Below are positions 25,149 through 37,575 of a DNA stretch of 64,000 bases, piece by piece. This DNA comes from Liquidambar formosana (lineage: Eukaryota; Streptophyta; Magnoliopsida; Saxifragales; Altingiaceae): NCBI GenBank assembly GCA_039720395.1, contig CM077833.1:16181133-16245132 (forward strand), in the 5' to 3' direction. Below the pieces are notes generated by a model. That model worked only from the letters and a program-made list of their open reading frames with translations, was not told the DNA's origin and did no database searches. Positions within the stretch are counted from its first letter, which is position 1. Every line of letters starts with the position of its first letter. A program made the position numbers and the translations under genes.

Positions 25149-25851
25149 TAGGAGTGTTCGTGGTTCGGTTTGGTTCGGTTTTAGGGTAGATTTTAAACCA
25201 AACCATTATACTTTAGTTTTTGTTTTCTCAAACCAAAACCAAACCATACTATAAAAAAAAAACCAAACCAAACCAAACCAAACCATAAAATTTTGGTTTG
25301 ATTCGGTTTGGTTTCGGTTTTATCCTATCAAATAGCAACAAATAATTAAAAATAGAAAAATGACAAGCCAAATTCTTAATAAAAACATTTTTAATAAAAT
25401 AACTACATTAGCGACTAAAAAAAAACATTAAACATTGTATCAAAATGGAAAAGTATTGACTTATGTCAATCCAAGTCCAAATCTTCAACCTAATACATGC
25501 CAATATCTCACACAACAATAATAGCTAGTTTAATACATGCCAATCTAATAAACAAAAAAACATTAAGAAAATTTACAATCTGTTACCTATTATGCCCTTA
25601 TTAGAATAGAAAATTTACAAACTAAGTTTAATATATAATATATAAAATTATATATATTTATATTATATTTTTTTGGTTTTTCGGTTTGGTTTGGTTTTTT
25701 AAACATCAAAACCAAAACCAAACTAATTTAATTCGATTTTCTAAAATTAGAACCAAAACCAAACCTAAAGACAAAAAAACCAAACCAAACCAACTGATTT
25801 AATTTGATTCAGTTTGATTTTCGATTTTAACCTAAACCATGAACACCTCTA
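25149..25851. mobile_element. hAT-like non-autonomous element
   Basis: Inverted ends TAGGAGTGTTCGTGGTT and AACCATGAACACCTCTA's complement frame 703 bp. Subterminal sequence is an array of GGTTTGGTTT/AACCAAACC words. The flanking octamers TTACATAT (25141-25148) and AAACATAT (25852-25859) match at six of eight positions. No transposase. Confidence 0.65.
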
Positions 25852-25859
25852 AAACATAT

Positions 25860-26813
25860 CCAAACCCATTCACCTTGTGTCAGAAATTTTGGACCCAAAA
25901 ACCACCAAAGCCTCAACGAGAATGGAATTTTCAGAACCGTCCCACCCTGGCATGGGCAGTTAGCATATGGCCACACCTAGTTGCAACCAAATTAAGGGGT
26001 ATTATAGTAATTGTAGCATTCCAAACACGTGGTGCCGAGTATAGTTGTACTAACTGTGAACAGATCTCGATGAATGTATATTCATAATTTATATGGAGCA
26101 TGAAAATCTTTTGGAAGTAATTTTCCCTATTCTTAACGTTCGTTTGGATCTTTTAAAAAAAAAAAAAAAAAATTTAATAACATCTTAGAGAGAAATTCAT
26201 TTCATTCCAGATTTTTATCACTTTATCCTCTCTCTTTTTTCCTGTGAGAATTTATCAATCAGTGAAACAAACCAATCAAATGAATGTATTTAATGTGAAA
26301 CTTAACATAGTATTAGAATATGTCATTTATAAGTCGTAAGGGAGAGTGTTAGAAAAATATTACATATATCTTATGCACATCGGTTAACAAAGACAAACTT
26401 GTATGTGAAACGATTCAAGAACGATATGCTCTAATATAATGTTAAGTTTCTAATTTAAAAATCTAAGTTATACAATAGAAGGTTCTTAGAAATGTGGAAG
26501 TTGAATTTGGTAAAAATTAGGGAACAAATAAAAGTCAAAGAAGTTTTCTCAGTAGGTTGGCTTGTTTGTATGCACCAGGATTTGTTGCCGTCTCTTTCTC
26601 GTTGTCGTGTTAGGCAATTGATATATAGATCCAACGACTGGTCTGGCTTCTGACTGTGTAATACTGGAATGTTCAGACTAGCATTGGCCCAACAATGGAG
26701 GAATAGGGGAGCCGCCATGCTACACAGTCAAAATTCTTATCGTCATGTATTATTGGTCACAACTCACAAGATCCCATTTAAGTGGAACAGTAAAGCCTAT
26801 GCTACCCTGCACC

Positions 26814-26854
<41 letters not shown>

Positions 26855-27699
26855 CTATGCAACCCAGTAACTATTTAAAATATTTATATATTAATTTTCT
26901 TAGTACCAAAGAAAAAAAAAGTAAGTATTGTGGTCAATTTCTGTTATGTGGCATGTTTCTGATCCTGTTTCCAAAGTCTAAACATTGATTATCATATTAA
27001 TTTTTTTCCAGACCTTCTTGAGGAGTTCCCATTATTAAATAATTTGACTTTCTTAGTTTTTTAAACAAAATTATGAGTTTTCAACAGTCTAGGTACTTTG
27101 AATCTTCTATAATTGCTCTGTCAAGAGAGGCCTCCCACATAGGAGGGCTATGTATGTGGAAAAAAACCAGTATGCCATGTGACAAAACTAGGCCGACAAT
27201 ATACAAGCACATTGTTCTTAGACCAAAACAAAGCTATTTTTATAGGAATGGTCAATGGTTCAAGCATGGAGAATCTTCATTGTCATTTTAGTTCGGTTAT
27301 TGATGAAGAACCTAGGTTAGCCTAATAAGTCAACAAAAAACAAAAATAAAAATGCTTAGATTTGTAAATTTGTGAGTGGGTTTCAAAAGGTTTTTAATCA
27401 AATATTATAGACATTCCATTTTGCCCCTACATTTTGATGGTGAATTCCCGATGATGAGGTCTGTGATGTTTATTGTCAACTTGAGTTTATTTTCTGCGAG
27501 CGAAACAAGCAAGTGGGGTTTGTCGTTTTAGAAAAGAGAATTATGAAAAAGTTTTTTTTCATAAAAAGTAGAATCCACTTTGTTTTTGTAAAAATAAAGA
27601 ATCATGGAGAAGTTCAGTACTTCTCTTTACTTAAATGTGAAAATGGAACTCTCAATTTTTTGTTGAATAAAAGAAAAAGGGAAGTGGGATGGTAAGTTA
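25860..27699. other. Intergenic, no gene recognised
   Basis: AT-rich. At about 26340-26450 there are words shared with the TRIM LTR family (GTGTTAGAAAAATATTAC), probably a decayed solo LTR. No coding region found. Confidence 0.35.
26795..26865. repeat. A36 tract between near-identical direct repeats
   Basis: A run of 36 A (26815-26850) lies between GCCTATGCTACCC (26795-26807) and GCCTATGCAACCC (26853-26865). This looks like a target duplication around an insert that is almost only poly(A). Confidence 0.6.
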
Positions 27700-28841
27700 G
27701 GGAAGGAAACAGAAAAGAGGACGGCTGACTTTCCATTACAGCCGAAAGGTTGTCAGGACAGTCTCTTGTGGAACAAATAATCTTCTGGCAGGCACTATGC
27801 CTCGTTTGTAATGAAGAGAAGAGTAAGAAGTGATCGAGGTCAAGAGTGACGATCTTAGGCTGAGAATTTTCTCTATAAATAGAGAGAGCTTTGAGAAGCT
27901 TAGGAGGGGGGGAATTCCGAAATTAAGGAGAGGGAAAAAATAACAGAGAGTTGACTGGTAAGAAAGGGAAAAAGCTTATTGAGCTCAAAGGAAGAGGCAC
28001 CGCTGAATTGATAGTGGACCTGAGGGACAGTTTGAACACCAATCTGCTTTATTTGCAAGAAGTATAAGTTTTTTTTTTTTTTTATATGATAGGATTGCAT
28101 AAGTTGTTTAAATAGTGGTTTGCTACATGTAAAATCTATTTGGACTAATCCCTCTGTAGGAAAGTTGGTTTAATCATAGGGAAAGTAAACTAGTGAAATC
28201 ATTCGTATGTATATTTATACCAAGTGTGCACATGACAAATCATGTGTATGCATATCTATAGTATGTGTACGTCATTATTTGTTTTAATTTATATTTTTTT
28301 ATTTCATAATTCCATATGCTTCATAATTACTTTCATCATTACCTTTTTGTTTCATCATTACTTTTATCTTATCATTCATCTGGTTATTAACCATAAAAAT
28401 GTGTACGTCATTATTTGTTTTAATTTATATTTGTTTATTTCATGATTCCATATGCATTACCCTTTTGTTTTCTTCATCATTACTTTCATTATAACATCTT
28501 ACCATTCATTTGATTATTAACCATAAATATGTGTACGTCATTATTTGTTTTAGTTTATATTTGTTTATTTCGTGATTCCATATGCTTCTTGTTTATCTTA
28601 TATATGTCTTGTTTATATATTTTCTTATTGTTTTGTGCTATAAACATATCATTCGTGTGTGTTTTTAATTATTGTATGATATAAGGTGATCCAAGTTAAA
28701 TCAAAATATTAAATATGGTTAATGAATACAAAATGAGGGCCGGTTTATTACCGGGCATTGTTGGATGCCTAACACTTTCCCAACATGTACATTAGTTCTG
28801 AACCTTTCTCTTGTCAACAAAATTAGTCCTGAGCTCTTCCA
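27700..28841 (+). mobile_element. Probable Tat/Ogre-type LTR
   Basis: A TATA box (CTCTATAAATAG, about 27872) is followed by a long transcribed-type region, then GGGCCGGTTTATTACCGGGC and GGATGCCTAACACTTTCCCAA, words typical of the 3' part of Tat/Ogre gypsy LTRs. It ends CTTCCA at 28841; two bases later TGGCGACTT resembles the tRNA-Arg primer-binding site used by that lineage. No coding region follows, so it is a solo or truncated element. The left border is not resolved. Confidence 0.5.
28264..28595 (+). repeat. Tandem repeat, about 130-bp unit, 2.5 copies
   Basis: GTGTACGTCATTATTTGTTT starts units at about 28265, 28400 and 28530. Each continues through TTTATTTC..GATTCCATATGC. It lies inside the proposed LTR. 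Confidence 0.75.
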
Positions 28842-29165
28842 GGTGGCGACTTTTATTCATATGTTAATCCTCCGGGGTTAGCACCATCAGAACCAAAAGC
28901 AGGTAAAATGCAAGTGAAAAAAAGAGCGAACGTGTGATGAAAACTGCTGCGCTCATAGATACCAAGTACTAAAAAGTGAGAACCATGATGGGAATCTATC
29001 AAATTATGAACACCGAGTACCCCTTTTCTTCTAGCTCAAATGCCAAATGAGATAAATAAATAAAAAATAAGCTCATCAATTCTTCTTTTGACATGACAAT
29101 AACAAATCAAAAATAAATTAATAAAAAATTCGAGTCACACTATTTTATCACTAAAAAATAAAAAT
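28842..29165. other. AT-rich spacer between the LTR and the TRIM
   Basis: Only the possible primer-binding site at its start was recognised. Confidence 0.35.
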
Positions 29166-30269
29166 AAAAACTGAATTCTCATTGATAATAGAATTGGTTG
29201 ATTATAATGGTTTAAGTAGAAGTTTAAACATAGACTAAATATGGAAAAGAGATAACTTAAGATTGATCAAATATTCATCCTCATAATCAAATCGCACTAA
29301 CCTAATCTCAAAGATAGGGATTGAGATACGTATCTCAATTATATTATTGTAATGATTCAATATATCTCAATTATATTATTGCAATAATTCCACTTTTATT
29401 CTCTTACATTCCCCCTCAAATTCATGAGGATTTTTGCAAAAAATTTTTATGGATTTGCCATTAAATCCTGCAAAAATCCTTATGGATTTACCATTAAATC
29501 CTTGCCTTGTTACTCGTTTGTATGTTTTTTTTGGTGTCCTTCCACCATTAGATTCTACTAGCGAATATTGTTTGAATGGAAATTGATAACGAAGATAAGC
29601 CTCATAGGCTAAAAAGGAGGGTCTTTAAGGACCAGGGCTTTCTTGTGCCACGACGTGCCTCAATGGACCAAACTTCGGCTTTCCAAAGTCTTGGGTTTTC
29701 CAAAGTCTTCAAGTCTTCTTTTTCTTGTTCTTCTTCTTCCTCTGATCAAACCAGTAGTCCATGGTTTTGAAACCTGATCAAACTTTTGCACAAGCAAAAA
29801 ATTAGTGACAGAGAGGAATATCATAGATATTTGAATATAAATAAGGCAACTCACTTATTTGATAAGGGAATGGAGGGGTTTTTTTTTTTTTTTTTTGGAG
29901 AAATACTAGAGAGAAAAAATGAAACAAAAGTTTAAACTGGACGGGCGACAGAGCATGGCCCACTGAAAGCGTGGAAGTTGTTAAAGAAAAACCTTGATCT
30001 GATCGACCCGCTCTGATACCATATAGAAAAACTGAATTCTCATTAATAATAAAATTGGTTGATTACAATGGTTTAAATAGAAGTCTAAACATAGACTAAA
30101 TATGAAAAAGAGATAACTTAAAATTAATCAAATATTCATCCTCCTAATCAAATCACACTAACCCAATCTCAAAGATTGGGATTGAGATATATATCTCAAT
30201 TATATTATTGTAATGATTCAATATATCTCAATTACATTATTACAATGATTCTACTTTTATTCTCTTACA
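29166..30269 (-). mobile_element. TRIM retrotransposon with two 243-bp LTRs
   Basis: Direct repeats 29166-29408 and 30027-30269 have equal length and are over 90% alike by eye. On the minus strand the LTR begins TGTAAGAGAATAAAAG. Five bases after the 5' LTR comes TGGTATCAGAGC (30021-30010), the initiator tRNA-Met primer-binding site. Just before the 3' LTR is the purine tract TTTGAGGGGGAA (29420-29409). The interior of about 600 bp has no gag-pol sequence, so this is a terminal-repeat retrotransposon in miniature, or a copia deletion derivative, which would need enzymes in trans. A 5-bp target duplication was not evident. Confidence 0.8.
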
Positions 30270-30295
30270 CGCATATGATCAAAACTTTATATATA

Positions 30296-30324
30296 CTAGT
30301 TGGTACGCACGTGCGTTGCACATG
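30296..30324 (-). mobile_element. Helitron-like 3' terminus 1
   Basis: On the minus strand a hairpin CATGTGC-AAC-GCACGTG (7-bp stem, one mismatch) is followed after eight bases by CTAG and then T. A hairpin before CTRR, with insertion between A and T, is the hallmark of Helitron 3' ends. The element body would run to higher coordinates; its 5' TC end was not located. Confidence 0.5.
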
Positions 30325-32849
30325 AATATTTTTGCATTTTAAAATAAATATTCCATCAATAGTATATGAATTTATGTTCAAGTGGACCATATAAATTGTC
30401 TTTTAAATAAGAGATTTTTGTGATGGGAAAAAAAAAAAAAAAATCAGTGCCAAAACTAATAAATTAATTAAATATGTCATCAATAACTTAAATAAATACC
30501 AAAAATATATGTAAATTTCAGTTGTACACTTGCCTATTAAAAGGATGTTTTCTCATGGCCTTGCCGGTGTGTATATATATATATATATATATATTTATTT
30601 ATTTATTTATTTTTATAAGGAAAAAGCTAAATAGTTTAACCCTTTTTTTTTTAACTTGTTTGGAAACTAACCTAGTTATGTACTTATTTCAAAGAGTAAT
30701 AATTTTTTAAAAAGAAAATATTTCATAAATAAATTAAACAAATAACATCGTGTTTAAATTCAAAAAATAAGAAATAAATTAAAATAAATGTCATCCAACT
30801 CATTGAAAATATTATTCTATGAGTGGGAAAGTTGGGTTTTTTTATAAATTTTTTTTATAATATAAAAAATTAAATGAAATTATGATAAATATACTTATTT
30901 TTACAATTTTCTCAATGAAAAATGTGTTTACTAAAACATGGGAATCCTCCTGGGTTGTCTTTTGTTGAGATGATGCTTTAACTATTTACCAGATAAGGTA
31001 GAATTTTTAACATTGTTACATATAGGATTTGGTTTTCTTAATGCCAATTACGTATAAGAACCTCATTCGATTTTATTATATTATATTTTATTTTAATAAA
31101 AGGTTCTATGTGAGAAAACAAACCAACTCCAAAAATAAATAATTAAATAAAAAGAAAGGTGTCCTCATAAAATATTTGTGAATCACGATTTGTCAAAAAC
31201 TTACACAAAAAACATAAAATAAAAAAATACTCAAAAGTAATAATATCCAACATAACTAAAATAAAACCCAACTGCGTTTGTAAGGAATCTTGTAGGTAGG
31301 GCATTCAGCAAGAATAGAGGTAGGAGAACCAAAATCTACAAAAATATATGAAGTACATAGAAAATAGTATTTTCTATAACAATTAGAACAAACCCTAAAA
31401 CCCTATATTTCGAGAAAGAAAAGAAGACGAGGGTTCTATTAAAATAGGTTGAAGCTACTGTTAATAGAGAAAGTATAATTTAGAATCCCGCTGTTAATAG
31501 AAAGATGATATATGTTATTAAAATATACATTTTTTTACACATATTTAAATAACACTAGATGTAGACACACGTGCGTTGCACGTGGTTATTTTTCAATAAT
31601 ATGAAATATAAATGAAAGAATAATTTTTAAAGAATTAGATAATAATATCGGTTTGGTTAGATTTTTACTTCTAATGAAACCCATAGGGAGTAGTATAACT
31701 AATTTGAAAAATTCTAAGTTAGTCACAAATAAATTTAGAATATAATAATTCCTAATAATATATACTAACACAATATTATATTGATTAACCACAAAATTTC
31801 AACAATTTGGAATGAAAATTTAAATAAAAAAAATTAATCATTATTGAAGATATGTGTTGTCACCAATCAGTGAAGATAATCATGTTAAATAAAGGTAGTT
31901 GTGTATTTAAAATTTAAAATAAGGGTATATTAATCAATCAAAAGTTTTTTTCGCATTCAGTTTTTTATAGGTAGTGTATAGATATATATATGCTTTTCCT
32001 ACACAAGGCTTCATTTCTAACTTCCCAAGGGTGGAAGGTCATGTGGGTTTTGCCCCCACAACCTACCCAATAAAAAAAAAAAAAAAATGGTTGGAAGGTC
32101 ATGGTATATTATATTGGAAAGCGACCAAATGGGAGTTAAATCTCCCAAAGAAAATAAAAAATGAAAGACAAAAAATTATGGAGTCATGCTGGACATGCAA
32201 GAGAAAAATCTGTGGTCCTAGCGTTGAGTTTTTGCCCCACATAAAACAAAAGCAGGGGAATTTTTTTTACATGACGTGAAGCTAATAAATCTGCAATTGG
32301 CAGCACGTGAAAGTTTTAACCTGTGGTGTGAATTCCAGGGAGGCAGAGCTTGTAAGGCTTCGAATATCCCTTGCCAAGCCCAGGAGGGACAATGACATTA
32401 AAGAGGCTTATTATCAAAATGGAAGTGGCATGGAATGGGAAGTACTTTTTGCCTTCCTACCAGTTTTGGGGGAATTGCTTATAGGTCCCGTTACTAGCAA
32501 ATAATTACAATTCAATATACAAATTAGGGGAATTACAGATAGGTCAAATAATTTTATGGTTCTTTCTATAAGAGTACTTCTCTGGTTCTGTAAGAACACG
32601 CCAACTTAATTTCCATAGGTACGCAAAGCTAAGCCTTGTACAACGTGGGTAGATGTTTGTTTTTGTTTATCCACCCCCACACTTGGAAACGCGAATTCCA
32701 GGGCACAAGAGGTGGGAAGCATGTGTGTATTGAAGACGGGGAATCATATTCACCCCCTGAGTAGCCATTCCTTTAATTTTAAGTCATAAATTGAGTTTTG
32801 CATATATATTGTTTATAAGAATTACGAGTTTTATTAGGCAGAGTTAGGA
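30325..32849. other. AT-rich, probably Helitron bodies; no gene
   Basis: Apart from the Helitron-like end at 31555-31584 I recognised no protein or repeat end. A TA/ATTT microsatellite lies at 30573-30612. Confidence 0.35.
31555..31584 (-). mobile_element. Helitron-like 3' terminus 2
   Basis: On the minus strand the perfect hairpin CACGTGC-AAC-GCACGTG is followed by TGTCTACAT, CTAG and T. It shares hairpin and orientation with the terminus at 30296, so both belong to one family. The 5' end was not located. Confidence 0.55.
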
Positions 32850-33577
32850 GTATTGGAAATATTTCATAACCCACATCGATTTAATATCAAGTTAAACATG
32901 TTTTCCAAAGCCAGTTCTGAGCCCAGGCGAACAAGGCAGCCACCTGGGCCCCATAAGTTGGGCTAAAAAAAAGGGCTCCATTTGCTTCTCTTTTTACTAG
33001 TTATAATAGCCCAAAGATCAACCCAAAAGCTTGTTTATTGGTTTTTTTAAAAAGGGCCCTATTTTACCAATTAGGTCAGCCCAATTCTAGCTCAAAGAAA
33101 AAGTGAAAAACCAAAAAAAAAATGTGAGAAGAGTAATGTTTAAATGACACTTTGTTGTAATTGATTCATTTCTTTTGGTATTATAGCTTTAGATTTTATT
33201 TGGCATTTGTTTTTTTTTTTTCTTTTTTTGTGTTGTAAAAGTAGATTTTGCTCAATTATAAAGCAAGAAGCTTGTATTCTATCTTTATAAGTTTTTGTAA
33301 TCATCTCCTGTCATTTTAATTTATAAAAGCAAATTTTAGTAATTTTATATGCAAACAAACTTTATGTTGGTACTTAGTAGTAGGAATTTTTTTTTTTTTT
33401 GGATATTTAGATTTTTTTTTTTTTTTTTTTTTTGGTGGTATACGTATAGAAGGAAGAGGGTCCCATTTTAAAAGTTCGCCCGGAGCCTCAAATAACTCAG
33501 AATCGGCCTTGATGTTTTCATATACTTGTTTGGATCCTCCACTTATAAGATTATGCTTTTAGGTTAAAAAATTAACA
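32850..33577 (+). mobile_element. Solo LTR of the small TRIM family, split by a hAT element
   Basis: Outer parts match the LTR at 4041-4151: CCACATCGATTTAATATCAAG on the left, and TATACTTGTTTGG with CTCCACTTATAAG on the right. The element 32906-33511 interrupts it. Confidence 0.6.
32906..33511. mobile_element. hAT-like element with perfect 8-bp TSD
   Basis: Ends CAAAGCCAGTTCTGAG and the inverse of CAAGGCCGATTCTGAG. The target duplication ATGTTTTC flanks it exactly (32898-32905, 33512-33519). 606 bp, non-coding with T-runs. It shares end sequence and inner words with 35139-35351. Confidence 0.8.
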
Positions 33578-34261
33578 TTTTGTCTATAAAAGTGAGTATT
33601 CTTTATCTATATCTATTAGAAATGGGAAATTTTAGATTGGATAGCTATCGGTATGTAATCAATGTGATATTTGACATGTACGATTTGCATGGGAGGGTAT
33701 CTAATCCAACGTTGTAATTTTACAAAATATAAGCCACCCAATAAGTAAATGAAAATTGTGTAAAAAATTTTGTAGTATAAAATTAAGTCCCCCAATCCTA
33801 ATCTATTATAAATAAACCATTTTATTTTATACCATAATTAATCATATAGTAAGACTATATGATAAGGGGAAAAAAAATTTCTGGATTATAATTTTTGAAT
33901 CTGGCCACCCCAACTGATAGTTCCTGGCTTAGCACCTGTTCATGGGCCTGTGTGGTTATTTGGGAATCGGTTTATTCTCTAATCATGGACGATGATATCC
34001 CTAAAGTTCAATAAAAAAGGCTACCCTTGGAATGACTTTTAACTCACAAAACTTCAAAGTGCTTTGAAAGCAGTGTTGTCTAAATAATTTTTTCCATTTA
34101 TCATTTTTTTTGTTTTTCTTTTTTTCTGAGCCAAACAAAATGACTTTTAACCCTTGAAACCTTCATTGAAGAATTTGTTTTTAACACCATCTAACAAAAA
34201 GATTAAAAACATTTTGTTGCCCATTATTTTATCCTGGCATCACGTCAAGGTCGACAAAGGC

Positions 34262-35076
34262 CATCTTCAAATTTCAGTGTGAAAAATCAGATTACTCAGT
34301 GAGGTTTTAAATGATCCATGCATTCTTGGAAAAAGTACAAAACTCAGATCACTCTGTTGTGAAGCGTTCATTCCTACTATCAATTGGAAAACTTTTTGGA
34401 AGCTTCCCATTCCCTGGAAAATTGGAATGTTTATGTGGAAAAATTTTACACAATATCCCTTCAGTAGGAGAAACATTTCTCAAAGGACACATTCAAATCC
34501 AAAATGTTTGCTGCAGGTTATGTACGTAGTTTGGATTCAGAAACAACTTCCCATCTGATTCTTCATTGTCCTATTATCTGGGTTGGTTTGTTTGATGGCA
34601 ACTTGGGGTTAAAGGTCAGATAGTAATTTACTTATGAATGTGTGGAATGGATTGCATCATGGCTTTACCCAGCTGAAATGAGATTAGCCGATAGGTCAAT
34701 AATTTAGCAAATTTGTGCACTTCTATGAGCCATCTGGTCAGCCCGAAACAAGAATAAATTTGGAGGAATTAAACCTGTAGTAAAGGATTTTATTGGCCAC
34801 GCCAAGCTTTTGGCTCATCACTTCAAAGAAGTGTACGACCTTCTATCAACTATAGTTTTGAAAAGCGATGATTTTGGTAATCAAGAAGCTTGTAATCTAA
34901 CCCAAATTGTAAAAAATCATCACTTAGGAACTGTGATTCTCAAGTTAAAATTTTTACTCCCTCATTATTGGATGCATAGGCTTGCGGATAGTTTATATAT
35001 CTCGAGGGGTTTAGTTTCTAATAGCTTGGAATACCCCTCGTCTGGCCAAAAAACCAAAAAGAAGCATGTAATCTAG
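34262..35076 (+). mobile_element. LINE ORF2 3' fragment (zf-RVT region)
   Basis: Broken frames read FPFPGKLECLCGKILHNIPS (or in another frame WKLPIPWKIGMFMWK), VCCRLC, then SHLILHCP and ICALLWAIWSARNK-like sequence. This is the order of the zinc-binding RVT region and following C-terminus of plant LINE ORF2. Several frameshifts and stops; no A-tail found. Confidence 0.6.
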
Positions 35077-35138
35077 TGCATCAACACATCCCATATTTTG
35101 TCTGCCATATCAGCAAGGAGGAGTTCTGAGATGATGTG

Positions 35139-35351
35139 CAGGGCTGGCCCTGATATTTGGCAGGTTAGGCAGCCTTGTGGTTAGTTGTCACCCTTGTGGT
35201 ATGTTCTAATTTTTAATCATATATTCAAGTAAATTTTGTGTGTACAAAAGAAAAAAAATTATTAGATATAAATTTCATTGTGTATGAATATACATAGAGA
35301 GTTCTATTTTAAGAGTTTGCCAAGGGTCCAATAAACTTAGGACCAACCCTG
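35139..35351. mobile_element. hAT-like MITE
   Basis: Ends CAGGGCTGGCCCTGA and inverse CAGGGTTGGTCC. The flanks share TGATGTG on both sides. A shorter relative of 32906-33511. Confidence 0.65.
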
Positions 35352-35673
35352 ATTGATGTGATAATGTTTTCTCTGTTGTGCCCTTTTGGTTTCACAGGGT
35401 TCTGTCCTCTTTGTTGGTAGTTTAGACCCTTTTCTCTCATGGGTTTTTGTTCCCTTCAGGGTGGTGTTATGTTTCATTTGGTTTTCCTCGATTTTCCTTT
35501 TATTAATTATATATATGTATATATGTATATATACATATGTATGTATTTGAAGCTCTTGTTGGTTCTCAAATAAATAAAAATAAAAATAATATCAGTTTGG
35601 ATCTCATGAAGGATGAAGAAAATAAAAAACAATATTAATTAATTTTATTACTTAACATTGAATTACTTTTTGA

Positions 35674-36341
35674 CATAGTTATTAAATCCGGACCAGACAA
35701 TGACCCGGTTGGAAGGCCGGATCACCGGATCATTGGTTCAATTGCTAACCACTAGCTCACTGGTTGGACCGGTCTTATAATTAAAATAATAATAAAAATT
35801 CCTAATAATTATTTAAAAAATGAAATCTTACTAAAAAAAAAAGGTAAAATATGTATGTAATTTTTGAATGTATATGTATATATACTAAACAGTAAACACA
35901 AACAAAAATTATCTAATAAAATTATAAGATTATACTTGATAAATCATCCTATCATAATAGTTTAGGATTTAGTTAGTTATTAAATATTTAAATGTAGTTA
36001 GTTACACTTTGTAAAGCAGAGTAGTTAAATATTATTTATTGTAACAAAGTAAGGCATCTGAATAAGTGGTTCAGCCTGACGAAACCATGTTGTTGTTTGT
36101 GGTTTTGAATCCCATGGCATGCATGTTTTCACAAGGCAAGAAGGCAGTATGGCATAAAGATTTTAATGTTAGGGCCAATAACTAGTTAGACCGGACCGGT
36201 TTGATATGATTTTGGAGTAAAAATGTTCGATTTATTCTGGATTAAGGCGGTTCGATTGCAAAAATGATCTGATTAGATAACCCAACTGGCCTAAGCCCTG
36301 GTTCATTGGTCGGATCAGCCGATCTAAGTTTAATAACTATG
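35674..36341. mobile_element. hAT-like element with perfect 8-bp TSD
   Basis: Inverted ends CATAGTTATTAAA. The duplication CTTTTTGA (35666-35673, 36342-36349) is exact. Subterminal CCGGATC/GGACCGG words occur in both orientations. 668 bp, no transposase. Confidence 0.8.
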
Positions 36342-36349
36342 CTTTTTGA

Positions 36350-37113
36350 GACATTTGTGAGCTTCTTTTGTTCGGTTTTACGATTATTTTGTGTTTGGAT
36401 CTTAGAAGGCAAAAGAAGAAAAATGAAAAATGTAAAAAATTATTTAGAAGTACATTACTTTTTCGAAGCACTTTGCAGTTTTCCCTTTTACTTTCTTTTA
36501 ATTTTTCGTGATCCAAACAAGAGCCTCATGATCAAAACTGCTTGGGGGAATTATGTAGGTTGGGATGCTATGATGATAATTGAAGGGAAACCAAGGTGCC
36601 AAAATGAGAAAGGATTCCAATTTAGCACCTTTTTGAAGTGAGTAAAGACCAATGAATGAGTTAGTGGACGACTGATATTAAAAGTTGAAAAAGTTATATT
36701 TATCGAAATCATTTTGGTAATTTCAACATTAAGTTTTTTAAATTTTGATCCAAACGATCCACCATCTGATCCAACGGTGTTAATGACTTCAAAACAGTGT
36801 GAATTTTTGGAAACGACACATCACCGAATCCTTGCTCTGCCAAACCCCTCATTATGTGGGTCTACCGTACCATGCGCTCAAAAGTCTAAATTATTCACCA
36901 CATGCTAAGATTACCATAAGGTGATAAGGCCAATTGTAAGGGCGGTGATGTGACTTCAAATACACGGTGGATGCTGGAGAAACCAATTTAAAAATAAGCA
37001 AGCTACCAATGAGATTCCTTGGCGGAGTCGGCGTCGGTGAGTGTATCAAAAAGTCCTCTCACAATCTGAAGAGATCTTGCATAGCTCTCCAAACACACGT
37101 CCACAGGCCACGG

Positions 37114-37149
<36 letters not shown>

Positions 37150-37575
37150 ATTTTTTTTTTTTAAAGCAATCCAGAGGCCATAGTAAGACGAGAACCCTTT
37201 TAGGTCTTTTTTTTTTTTAGGGTTGTATCCTTTTGTGTCTCACTTGCAAAGTCGCAAAGATTTCACAAAAGATGTCACGTAGTTTGTTTACGGTTCAAAC
37301 TTCAAAGGTTGATAATTTTCCTCTTTTACTAATTAGTTTTTGATTATGAATTCTCAAAAATTTTGTCTATGTATCCGGACCTATGTTAAACATACTTTTA
37401 ACCAAATTTTTATAAGAGGGCTAATGAAAAGAGGGATAAGGGTGTCCTCTTAAACTCATCGTAGAAATCGCTACTTGTGTGGGTATAGAGCATCTCATAT
37501 AAGTCGCTAGAGGAATAGTCTAGACTGAAACTTCAGTGAGTAAAATCTGAAATACCCCTAATAGTTAATAAAAAA
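36350..37575. other. Intergenic, no gene recognised
   Basis: A (CT)n microsatellite lies at 37110-37147. No conserved coding block. Confidence 0.4.

Noticed and set aside
28264..28595. CRISPR-like array
   Set aside because: Units are about 130 bp, adjacent and diverged, in a plant LTR; this is a tandem repeat.
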